DNA of 64,000 nucleotides, taken from assembly GCA_029204225.1 (NCBI GenBank), contig CM055106.1:12334107-12398106 (forward strand), given 5' to 3'. Within the stretch, counting starts at the first letter, position 1. Every line of letters begins with the position of its first letter. Shown here piece by piece: positions 21,608-32,535 of the stretch. This DNA comes from Diphasiastrum complanatum (lineage: Eukaryota > Streptophyta > Lycopodiopsida > Lycopodiales > Lycopodiaceae). The position numbers and the translations under genes were made by a program. The notes under the pieces are model-generated. The model was given only the letters and a program-made list of their open reading frames with translations, did no database searches and had not been told where the DNA came from.

Positions 21608-24365
21608 CGTCCTCCATAAATGGAAGTGACAGATGTCAAGTCACCATGCCACATCATCATTCCTTCCACACCGCTATTGCTTGTCAGAGTTATTTTCCAT
21701 TTTTCTTCTTTACACTTTCTACCTGTGAAGTTTATGCTTTCCTGCGGTCACTCTTTGCGACCAAAGCACTCTTTTGCGAACTATTGCGATCTATGAAGCT
21801 ATCGTTTAACATTCGAACAATGGTTTCTGGATCAGGTTCAAGCTCTAATATCATTTGGAAAGCACGCGCAGGAATCCGCGTGGCATCCATCTAGTCCTTT
21901 TTGGATCAATGCAGGTTGGGTGATTTAAAAGTGGACCCCTCCATCATCCTCTCTGAAGTCAGTACTGAATTCGTGAACTCCATCCATTCAATTTCGGAGG
22001 TGGACTTCAAAGTTCACGTACGAGGCCAATTCTTCAACTATCACTAAAGACCTATTTTGCACAGCTCTCGGATTACCTTTGGATGGGAAGCTGCTTTCAA
22101 CTAACAAAGATTCGGTGGATGAAACTGCCTACTTCTTAAGCAACTGTTTTGTACCCATGAAGGGGTACAAAATCTCTATGATCCGAGATACAACATTCAA
22201 GTTGTTTTGTAAATATGCAAACCAAGCAATCTTTTTGACGGATGCGGATGCCACCATTTCAGTTCAGAATTTTGGGTATATATTAGATGCTCTTGCGGGT
22301 AATCCAGTGTGCTTTGATGTTATCACATACAAAGCCTTTTTGCGCTGGATTAAGCACCAAAAGTTTTCTGGAGTTGGAGCCCATGTATCTCGACTCTGCG
22401 CTCATTTTGACATATTGAATGATCAAGAGAAAACCATGTTGATAGGAAGGTTGTTGGTTCCCAAGCCAATAGATCTTTCCAGCATCCTTTCTGTTCCTAT
22501 CCCGGATACACAAGATGCTGCACCAACAGTTGAAGTAGCAGCTACCACTGCTATGGACATTGACGCTGCACCATCTCAGTCCGATGCGGTTCTAGCAGGG
22601 GGCAACAAATATTGATGGAGCAACTGCTGCTGCTGTGGATTCTTCAAAGCCAGCATCTGCTTCCACATCTCAGATGTAGTCGAGCGCATCCACCTCTGAG
22701 GATGACGCAACCCAGTCCGATACATCAGACAAGGGACACATAGCTGTTGAAGGCAACATTGGGAGATCTGTGACAGATGACGAAGAACTAGACGACCAGC
22801 CCCAGTGGTTTCGATCCATGACAGAGAAAGCCAAGAGCCTTATGGCTGAAGTATATGAGTTCAACAAGTACCACCGTCAATTCACAATGCAGCTTATTAC
22901 CTCAGAGAGGAAATCACTTGACTCTCTGAAGGAGTTCTTCGAGAAGATCGATTCGCTCAAACCAGACAACAAGAAGATGATGGAACAACATCGTTCTCTC
23001 AAAACATAGATTCAGACTTTAATAAAGGAAGCTGATTCTTTGAAACAAACCAATAAGACGAATCAGGCCAAGTCTGACAATTTTCAGACTCAAAACGATT
23101 CTTTGAAGAAGCAACTTTTGGCTGCAAATCAACATAATGTCGTGCTCCAAAAACATCTACAAGAGGAGCGAATGACAAGATTAAAGGCAGAAGCTGCTTT
23201 GTCCCTAAGCACCACTGCAAAGTCAATCACTATCGATCTCACAAAGCTAAACTAGCTCCAAGGCCAGATCCTCAAAAATTTTCGAGTCGAGTTCTTACAA
23301 CCGCTCAAGGATGCGAAGGCTCTCGTCGAGGTTGAGTTGGCGGAGCTGACGGAGCTCTCCAGTGATTCCACCCCATCTTGTAGCGGGCTCGATGCACAGG
23401 ATGACTATCTTCAGGCCCTGTTGCAAATTGATGAACTTACACAGCAACTCCAAGCTGTGCCTGCTTGCACTGGAGCCTCAGACCATCCAAAATTCTTGGA
23501 GGCTGTCATGAGGATTGACCAGCTCAAACAGGAGTTGTCAAACCAAAAGCAACAAATGGAAGATCAGAAGCTGGTTGCTGAGTTGCAAACTCCGGATTTG
23601 GCAACTACATCTACACAACCAAAGCGAATGTGGCAAAATCAGTTGAAGGTATGTGCTGACAGATTCCGTGCATTTGCTGATCGCTTCTGGAAATGGTGTC
23701 CACATGGTTTTAATATTGAGTTGCAATGGCGTGTGGATTACATGATGCTACCAGGCGCAGTAGGCATCACCTTCAACGACTGGAAGCAACTGTGAGAGAA
23801 GGACGACTTTCTCTAGTTATGGGCCCAGCTCACTATTGAGCAGAAAGGATGTCTCTGCTGGGGCATAATCCAGGGTAAATTCCAGGTTGTACCTTTCGGA
23901 TCGGCAGAGTTATACATAGGCTCTTCGGCTATGTATGGTCATGAATATATCTGTATCAAAGAACTTCAATTTTTGCAAAACGAAGATAATAAGTGACATT
24001 TTTGAAAGCCCAGTTTCAGTTGTACAAACCACAAGCTATTGCGGATTTAGACGCATTCGACGATGCAGGTCTGCTGATTAATATCAATATGTCTTATCCG
24101 GAATTATTCAGTCTATATGTGGATTGGGAGCGAAACCTTGCAGAATATTATTCAGTCTATGTGTGGATTGGGAGCGAAACCTTGCAGAATATTTTGCGGA
24201 GATTTGCCATAATTTACAAGATAGAAGGAAGTCATTTCATTATAAGCAATTCTGTACATATACATTTTGGCAGTTTGGTACCTTTGCGGCGAAGACATTA
24301 TTTTTTGTTCAAAATCTTTATGTTATAAGCAATTTTATTAGATATTCAGCTCGTTACATGTGAGA
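21608..24365 (+). pseudogene. ORF-B copy B: large coiled-coil ORF downstream of G2 pol
   Basis: Continues the sequence interrupted by C2. Possible start ATG at 21820 (MVSGSGSSSNIIWKARAG). The main pieces are 22079-22615 (178 codons, mixed alpha/beta-looking, ending in an A/T-rich linker), 22770-23255 (charged, heptad-like, DDEELDDQPQWFRSMTEKAK then LKQTNKTNQ...), 23337-23795 (acidic then coiled, then WRVDYMMLPGAVGITFNDW) and 23993-24360 (INMSYPELFSLYVDWERNLA, TFWQFGTFAAKTL), the last matching copy A. It contains a local 50-bp duplication at about 24110-24195 (GTGGATTGGGAGCGAAACC twice). No known catalytic motif is seen. Broken by stops and cut off near 24365 by copia C3. Confidence 0.55.
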
Positions 24366-26028
24366 CAAAGGATTGGTTCCTTGAATCTACATGATGGAGA
24401 TGAGAAGGTCACTTCTCAAGCAAAGGAAAAATGAAGTCCAAGAAGAAGATCCAAAGCATGGAGGCTGACAGTGATGATGAAGCATCAAGCTCTAAAGGAA
24501 AGAAGAAAGACAAAGCCAAACAAAAGTGCTTCTTTTCTGGAAGAAGGGGCACTTTGCATCCGAGTGCTACAAAAAGAAGAATACACAAAGTGAGAGCAAG
24601 CAAGGCAACCTTACCATTGAGGAGGAGGAGGACTATGAGGATGAAGTTGATTCATCCTTGAGGGCATCTACACCAACAAGCAAGAGCTACTCCAATGACA
24701 CATGGTGGATTGATAGTGGGGCTAGTTCCCACATGACATTCCAAGAGGATTTCTTCTCAACTCTTGTACCTTTTGTAGGTTGTAAAAAGTCTATTCTAAT
24801 AGCAAGTGATCAAGAATGTAGAATAGATGGAGTGGGAACAATCTCTTTAAGTCTTGGATCCTCTAGAAGATGGATCTAGAAAATATACTCTATGTTGCTA
24901 ATCTTACTAAGAGCTTGCTAAGTGTTGGACAACTAATGGATAGTGGTTTAGATGTCCATTTAAAGCAAGGTGTTTGCTCTATTATGATAAATGACACTTG
25001 CATTGTAAAGGGATTCAAGCAAGGGAGGCTATTTAAGCTTGATGCTAATGTGTTTCTTGGAAGTGTGAACATGGCTAAGGAGGAGCTTACACAAGTGGAG
25101 CTTTGGCATAAGAGGTTGGGCCACCCCAACTTCAAATCTATGGAGATCCTATGCACAAAGGAGCTTGAACTTGGCCTTCCAAAAGCATTTTCAAAGTGCA
25201 GAAAGAGTTGTGAGGCTTGTATCCTCTCAAAGGCTCACAAGCAACCATTTGTAAACTCTTCTACTAGATCTTCTAAGTCATTAGATCTCTTTCATAGTGA
25301 TGTGCACTCTTTTTCACAAGTATTTAATGGAGGTGCATTTAAGTATGTATCTTTTATTGATGATTACTCTAGATACACTTGGATTGAGCTTTTGGATTTC
25401 AAAAGTAAGATGTTTGAGTTTTTCAATAAGATCAAGAATGGCGTGTTCATTCATAATGTTGAAAATTGTAAATTTTTAATCTTAGAGGCAAGTTGTAGAC
25501 TTCTTATGAGAATAAGTGAAGCATCCAAAGTGGACACTTATATCCATAAGCAAGTAGTTAGCCTTATTGAGATGGAAATACTTTTTGATTTCAATATTAG
25601 AAAAATCATGCCAAGTTGTGGTGACTTTTGGACTTATGTTTCTAGCATAAGTAATATTGATGATCTTAGAAAGTGCACATTGTATGATCATGTTTGTAGT
25701 GATCATCATGAGACATGGAGGTCTCAGATCTCCATCAAGGAGGAGCATGCACATCAAGAAGGAGAATGACTCAAGGTCAAGCATCTACATGAAATTTGAA
25801 AGGAATCAAATTTGGAGGTGCTAGGATGGTGCAAAGCTCCCAAGTTCATCAAAGAAGTCAACATCAAGGAGGCACTATCATGGATATGGTGATCTCGGAT
25901 CTTCGTCAAACTCATTGGCTGATCTTCACACCTTTGAACCAGCAAGGATCCATATTTGAAGACCAATTAGGCCCATGGAGTCAAGCTTAAGATCATCATG
26001 CTTTTATCAAGTTAGTTTTGAGGAGGAG
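24366..26028 (+). pseudogene. copia C3: gag end, protease, integrase start, then non-copia sequence
   Basis: 24431-24660 and 24526-24879 (frameshifted) give the gag end with a damaged zinc knuckle (HFASECYKK kept; second Cys lost) and protease WWIDSGASSHMT. 24870-25450 gives the integrase zinc region (LWHKRLGHPNFKS...CEACILSKAHKQ) and the first catalytic Asp region (LFHSDVHSFSQ, FIDDYSRYTW). At about 25445 (FFNKIKN) homology to copia stops. The open frame continues to 25769 with unrelated sequence, and no RT or RNase H appears before the polypurine tract gaggaggag at 26020-26028. Upstream gag is cut off by the junction with ORF-B. Confidence 0.85.
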
Positions 26029-26876
26029 TGTTAAAATTGGCAAAAGCTAACTTGATCAAATATTGTAAATATCTCAATGACTTGTACCTGTCATCATTAG
26101 ACATGTGTGGAGCCTGTTCGCACGTGTGAAATCTATGCCTAAGTCATTTAGATAGATCATATAGGTTGTACATCTCATTTAATTTGGAAACTAGTGGTTA
26201 AATTGGCCAAAAACTAGTCTAGTAGTACTATGCCACTTGGCACCATTCTAGTGGTAGAAAATGCTATATCACATGGTTAGGAGTGGTCTCCCACATGTGA
26301 AATGTCAAGCATAAAGTCTAGATCCATTGTACATAGATTTCATTTGAGTCAAATGCCAAATCTCCTAAATTGTAGGAGTTATCTCCTAGATTGTAGGAAT
26401 CTAGAAGGTCAACACTAACCACCAATGATGATGTGGCAAATTAGTGAAATCTTAGCCAAAGTGGATATGGATAAGCACTATGACCTGTCTCACACGTGTT
26501 GGATATGGTTTAGAGAGAGATTATGAAGATTTTGTATATCATGCATGTGAGATCCATTTGAAGGCTAATGATGGAAAACATTGATTTGGGAGCAATCTTG
26601 GTGTTTTCACTCTCTTAAGCAAGTTCTTTGTGGATGAATGCTTAGGATTTGTTAAGTAAACTTATTTTTTGTTAGCAGGCCATATAGTGGCTGTACTTCA
26701 CATGCGTGAAGCCTTTGGATCATTATTTTTTGTTGTTCTTGCTTGGATATATAGAAATTGTCAAGTAGAAGCTAGATTTGGATGCTAATTTTGATATAGA
26801 TCAAGATTCCAAGCTTCCAATCACTCTTATTGATCATTTGTAGATCAAATTGATTCCATTACTCTGAAATTTCACA
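26029..26876 (+). repeat. C3 3' LTR
   Basis: Begins tgttaaaattgg after a polypurine tract and ends ctgaaatttcaca, very like the C4 LTR end (ctgaaatctttcaca before its primer site). The length is about 848 bp. It carries G-box-like palindromes at about 26119-26130 (gcacgtgtgaa), 26491-26500 (cacacgtgtt) and 26697-26712. No 5' partner exists, because the element is truncated. Confidence 0.75.
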
Positions 26877-27340
26877 AGTAGCATAAATATTTATTTTGTA
26901 GTATTCTATAACAAAAATGATTTTATCAAACACATATCAAAACAATTACTAATTTTTTTTTTTAAAAAAAATCCACGCGTGGATAACTCTACCATGGGTG
27001 ATCCGCGGATAACATTCATGAATGCCTCGATCCACTGAAGCAGTTAGCATTAACTGTCCATGTGTGGATTATCCATGCAAATAACCGCCGCCGACTTCTC
27101 TCCCAAACTGTTGCCAGAATTTTCAAATTTATATTTGTGTGGATAATTAGCGTGTGGATAATCCACGACAATATAAATTTCCATGATGTTGACCAGATGC
27201 ACTGGTAGCATTGCTGGAGAAGTTTTAAAAAATAGTTTGGCGTGGACAATCCGTGCGTGGATGTTCCACACAAATATAAATTCTAAAAATCAACTAAGTG
27301 TCACGTGGATACTTCGCATGTATGACTACAGAGTTTTCTA
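26877..27340. repeat. cluster of GTGGAT/ATCCAC palindromes
   Basis: No coding sequence is credible. The block repeats GTGGATnnTCCAC-like palindromes: atccacgcgtggat (26971-26984, perfect), atccgcggat (27001-27010, perfect), and looser copies near 27056-27077, 27136-27170, 27238-27272 and 27302-27312. Overlapping - strand open frames here simply translate the repeats. It lies between C3's LTR and C5. Confidence 0.7.
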
Positions 27341-28142
27341 GTTGTGTTGAATTGCAAGTTCGTACATAATCCCATGGATCTAAGTCTAAAATTATCTAAG
27401 GAGCAATTCCCTCAAACCAGTGAGGAGAAGGCCGAGATGAAGGGATACCCATATCAATCAATTATTGGATCCCTGATGTATGCAATGATCTCCACCAGGC
27501 CCGATCTTGCATACGCCATTAGCTCCTTGAGCCAACATATGGCTTATCCTGGTATGATTCATTAGAAAGCTCTTTTCAAAGTAATCAAATATGTACGAAC
27601 TACTATTGACCTTTGTATCTGCTATGGTGATGTTGATTCATCTGATATTCATACACTTCAAAGATATACAGATGTAAATTGGGCATGTGATATCTACACT
27701 AGAAGATCAACTTCTGGACTTGTCTTCTTGTTCAATAATGGTCCAATATCATGGAACAGTTGAAACCAAACCTCCTTTGCAATGTCATCTACAGAATTAG
27801 AATACATTGCAGCCTCTCAAGCTACTAAAGAGACAATTTGTTTGAGAAATTTGTTGCCTGATATTGGTCTCAAACAATCTACTCCAACAATTATTCAGTG
27901 TGACAATCAAAGTGCTATTGTATTATCCATCAATCCTAGATTTCATTCTAGGAGCAAGCACATCGAGATTAAGTACCACTACATCAGGAGCAAAAAACTC
28001 AACAAGGAGGTAAGTCTAAAATTTTGCAGAACCTAGTGCATGGCAACTGATATATTTACAAAAGGGTTAAATCAGGAAGCACACAAGAATTTTTGTGCTA
28101 TTTTGAATTTTAAAATCACGTTCAAGATCCAGATTAAGGAGG
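27341..28142 (+). pseudogene. copia C5: RT end and RNase H
   Basis: 27344-27565 reads NPMDLSLKLSKEQFPQTSEE then YPYQSIIGSLMYAMISTRPD. After a stop it continues (27566-28100) with RRSTSGLVFLFNNGPISWNS, the 27782-28036 frame MSSTELEYIAASQATKETI, IIQCDNQSAIVLSINPRFHS and RSKHIEIKYHYIRSKKL. This is the RT connection and full RNase H of a copia family different from C2-C4. It begins abruptly near 27330 and ends at a polypurine tract (ttaaggagg, about 28134-28142). At least three stops make it dead. Confidence 0.85.
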
Positions 28143-28990
28143 TGAGTTGGATTTCTATCCTCTCCATCCCTATCTCTCTACTAATCTAGATCCATTCACT
28201 AGCTGTTGTAAATACTTGTACAATCACATACTATGAAGAAATACACTTGTTATATGAGAGTCTGCAAAAGTTCAAAAGAATCAGTGACAATGTTTTTTCG
28301 ATTGTTCGGACATCTTCGACTATTCAGTCATCCTTGATTATTTGGCCACCTTCGATTGTTTAGCCATCTTCAATAGTTTGACCACCTCGAACCATCTTCG
28401 ATAATTCGACCACTTGAGCCATTTGACCAGACCATCCTCGAACAATCAGCCACAATCCGACTATCGGTGGATCAACAAGTACATTAAATCACGACTCGAT
28501 AGAATCTCTAACAGAATCATATATTGTCTGAAGGTGAATTTTAACAACACGTAGTGCCTTAATCTTAATTGTAAGGTACAAATTATATACTATTTGAACT
28601 AGTTAGTCGTGTGTATATATCTAGCAACTTATCAGTTGATCGGTGAGACGTTAGACATTGTAGCAGATCAATCGAACATCCAGAGCACAATTGCTTTGTT
28701 CTCTCTCTATTATTACAGAGTATTGTTTCAGAAAGAATGCGACTTTGACTGCATTCAGATTGTATCAATTCACGAGTGAATAAATAATGTTCCAGTAATC
28801 TAGGTCATGCACACTGTGATTGAATGCTAATTATATTCATGTTCAGATCAATTTTTGCTTGCAAATAAACTTATTCGTAGGTTAAATTGTCTCGTATGAC
28901 TAATAGCCTATGTCGATTTGTCGCTCTAATTTTCGCACCTAATATGCTTCTGCAAAGCTAAATCTAAAACCAAGTTAATTCGTGCATGGC
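28143..28990 (+). repeat. probable C5 3' LTR with minisatellite
   Basis: Starts with TG immediately after the polypurine tract. The far end is not defined. It includes a degenerate tandem repeat of about 18-19 bp at 28297-28455 (unit like TTCGATTGTTYRGCCATC, about seven units). No coding sequence. Confidence 0.45.
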
Positions 28991-30809
28991 TATGGAATCG
29001 ATTGTATCAATCCAGCGACTTCGAAGTTGTGATTAAGTAGGGCAAACTTCGAACAATCAAAGTCGGTCTGAATCTGATAGGCATAGTTGCATGCACCGAT
29101 GATTCTGCATTCGCTTCTCTCTGTCGCAACAAACAGACCTTAGGGATCCCAACATGTTCAAGGTCGGATTGTTTCTTCAGTCTCCTTAACTGCAAAAGCA
29201 TGGTTGACGTATTTTATAGAGGTGCATGCTGAGAAACTTCTAAATTCTCTATATTTTCACTTTCCAGACAATTTCACAAAATTGGAAATATTCATGATGT
29301 ACAAAGATTTTGCGACGTTGAAGAATGTTCAACATGTAAGTTACTCTTATTCATGTAATTTCAATATTTGTAATTATTGGGATATAATACAACTAGTATT
29401 TTTTTATTTGAACTCATTATTGAATGAAATTCATTTTATTTGGACTCTAATGTATTTAACTTTCCCGGCCAAATTTTCGTGATTTTCAAATATCCCGCTG
29501 GGCAGAACAAACAATTGTGATTGGACCACAGTTACTGCCCGAATACTCTTATGATGCCCGTCATTGTTCACTCGAGGTTGATTTGACGTCAATAGTCATA
29601 AACTGTGGTTAACTAATTCTTGTAGTTAAGGAACTTCTTGTCATTCATAGGTATATCTCTCATTTTCTTCATTCTATCTCTCATTTTCTTGTCATTCTTA
29701 GGTTTACCTCGCAATCTCTACATTCTCTCCGATCTCAGCTTGCGTACTCGTATTTTCGACTAATGGCTACACATAATCGGAGACCAAGAGGAACCATTGA
29801 TGCAATCAATATTTGCAATGAAAAAAATGCAGAAGATCAATGGATACCAAGAATATATCAAAAATATCAATGGATCTTGATGCATCCCTCTGCAAAAGGC
29901 TCATTCCGAAAAAGAAAAAGATCAAATAACATATATAGAAGCTCTTGAAAAGGCAGGATAATGGATTTTAAAGTATCACGTGCCGGTCAATCTATCACGA
30001 AAGTTTTAGTTCAGCATGCTTATCTTTACAATGAGCTCAACATTCATGATCTGAATCCGAACGTGATGAAGAGAAGTTATTACATCTCATGCTAAACTAA
30101 CTATTGTCTGAAGTTAACCATACTAGTTAAACGTCGGGCAAGGCCGAAAACTTGGAAAACGACGACCAGAAGTTACCGGTTTACATTCTCTCTCTACGTA
30201 ACCTCTCTCTAGAGTGAAATTTATGTAGAAATCTGTCATAGGGTGGTCTCCCACCCATGAGGAGTATATACGCGTATGGCCACAGTACGCAAGCATTACT
30301 CAAGTTATTAAAGAGACAAGGCATGCGTATAAACTGGGCTGTTGCTTATGAGGTATGATTTCAAAGAGATTTTATCTTCTTTACTTTCACTAGTCTCTCT
30401 CACTCCCACCACATTTATCACAACACCAATTCATGTTTGTTGCGTGTGTAGGAACCGCAAGCCCCATCTAATGGCCAGGACGAGGATGGTCAGATGGATC
30501 TAGCTAGTGTTTTCACTCTATACTGGCTGATCCATACGTATAGATACTTATGTTGTTAGTTTTATCGTTCTGGTAGATACATTTGTCAGTGTTTTAGCGA
30601 TGCAGTTTATGTATATTCTTGAAATTTGACTAATTCTGTAATTGAACTATATGTGGTCTTGCACCATTTATGCATGTTTATTTTGTTATTTGTAAAGTGT
30701 TTTTCACATGTCTTGAATCGCACGGCATGTAATTTCAATCACATGGCATGTGATTTTGGTCTGATAAAAATTTTCAAAAATCTAGAATGTCTATTTGTAC
30801 CATCTGCGA
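28991..30809. other. noncoding stretch
   Basis: I find no coding sequence I can support. A short patch near 28990-29050 (TTCGAAGTTGTGATTAAG...GGCAAA) could be a gypsy RNase H scrap. Small open frames at 29204-29482 and 29763-29948 match nothing I recognise; the latter might be an upstream part of the DUF7869-like remnant that follows. Confidence 0.5.
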
Positions 30810-32535
30810 GCAATTGAAAGTGCTCAGAGAACAAGCAAAAAGTCCTCAAGAAAAAGGTATTTGACAGATACTAAATTTTTTCATTTTTTTTAACCACCCA
30901 GTTTAAATTTCTTTTATGCTTCCACTTTACTAAATCATTTTTTTGTGTGATTTTGTAGACAACATTACAAAGTCACTTCAAATTCACAAAGAGCAACAAA
31001 CAACAGAAACATAAAAACTTGCCAAACATAGGAAAAAGTGTTTGGAGCTTCCTCAAAAGTAGTTGAGTCTCATAATTGATGGGGTGGATCAAAAGAAAAT
31101 GCTACTGCCACATTTTGTAAGGGTGCTAAAAAATCTAAACGAAGTGGATTTTATCGAAGTTCATTTGGTTGGAGCTCTTATATTCAATGACACCTTGCAA
31201 TCTAAAGTGTATTTCAATTATCCCAATGTTCGAAAAGATCCAAAATCATTACCATAATCCACAAAATAATAATTGAATTTGGCAATAGTCTTCCCAAGAT
31301 TCTCTACTTGCAACTTGATAATACTGCCAGAGAAAATAAAAACAGTGCTGGCATATTTATCCATGTTGGTTGCTTAAAAATTTTCAGAATAATCAAAATA
31401 GAATTTATATTGGTGGGTCACACTTACGATCAAATCAACCAAATGTTTAGCTGCTTTTCTAAAAAGTTGAGATGCAAGAAAGCTTTTTCTTTGCCAGTAC
31501 TATAGAGTATGATCCAGGAGTCATACACCCCTACACCAAATATGTTTTTACTACAACACACATTTGATTTTAGAGATTATGTCAAAACGTCAGAGGAACA
31601 TTGCATTGCACCAATAAATGATATTAGTTTTCATTATAAGTTCAAAATTGATATTGGTGGCATCATGTTATTGTGGGAAAAACAATTTTCAAACTTTGTG
31701 GCATGGTTACCTTCTGAAGGATTTCATTTCTTACAAAGCATGCCCTCTTCTCAAGTTAAGCTTGCACCTTTGTGTCATCTAACTTCTACCATGGAAGAGT
31801 AAAAGGCTCAAAGAGAACCTCGTCCAGTTGATCCATTTGTGGCATTATGAAGAGCAAAAGTTAAGTTTTTTTTAACTCGGGATATACAAACTCGTCTAAG
31901 GATTTTCACTGGCCATTTAGATTTTCAATTTCAACAATGATAGTTGATTTTTCTGTTGCAGCACAACAGACTGAGCCTTTGACCATTGTGCAAAATGAAG
32001 AACGTGAGATTTATTTGGGTTCTAGAAAAAGTCGAGAAACTGTAAATGATGTGAAGGCAAAATGGTCTAATAAACTCGATGATATAAAGTTCGGTAGTCT
32101 CATTGCACTTCTAGCTTCAGAAAATAGCGAAAATCATCCATTTTGGGTTGCTAAAGTAATTGGCTTCATTCATAGCAACGACTCGTTGGCAAAAATTGTA
32201 CGTTTGCATTGGATGCGGACCACTTCAACAAATGCTTCTTTGGAAACATTGATCAATTATAGGTGGTCTTTCACCCCGACTCTTCAGATCCCAGATGGTG
32301 GTACATGATTCCAGTCGCTCAAAGTGAAAGAATTTTTGAGGATAGAGATGTCATGGAGGACATGGCGCTGCCAGCTGATGCACTTGAACAAGATCGTGAT
32401 GATGGACTCGATGACACATTTTTAGAGAATCATGTGTATGCTTCACAAGCTAATGATGATATTGAACATGATGCATCACCATCGGATGGACCGACAACAC
32501 ACGACGATCTACCTCGTTGTCACCATCGCCATTAG
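30810..32535 (+). pseudogene. decayed DUF7869-like mobile-element protein
   Basis: Reading across frames gives LIIDGVDQKKMLLPHFVR (31063 onward), then LQLDNTARENKNSA (31300-31345), FILVGHTYDQINQMFSCFSK (31405-31465) and SYTPTPNMFLL. This order of DG(V/M)DQ, LQLDN..RENKN and VGHTxxxIxQxFS is the pattern I associate with the DUF7869 domain of eukaryotic transposon-like proteins, whose fold is probably RNase H-like. 31937-32308 (HPFWVAKVIGFIHSND...IVRLHW) fits the C-terminal part seen in such proteins. The 32263-32535 tail is acidic. Multiple frameshifts and stops; no terminal repeats were found. The family call is from memory of the motif order and needs a profile search. Confidence 0.5.

Noticed and set aside
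22283-22513. - strand open frame beginning MCIRDR, a peptide often seen from transposase-adapter contamination
   Set aside because: The DNA does not match the adapter; the codons are ordinary ORF-B antisense sequence, so the resemblance is chance.
27016-27273. two overlapping - strand frames rich in IHT and DNPH repeats
   Set aside because: They translate the GTGGAT/ATCCAC palindromes; no coding signature.
28985-29110. possible gypsy RNase H scrap (DFEVVIK.GK)
   Set aside because: Only a few residues match and no neighbouring gypsy domain supports it.
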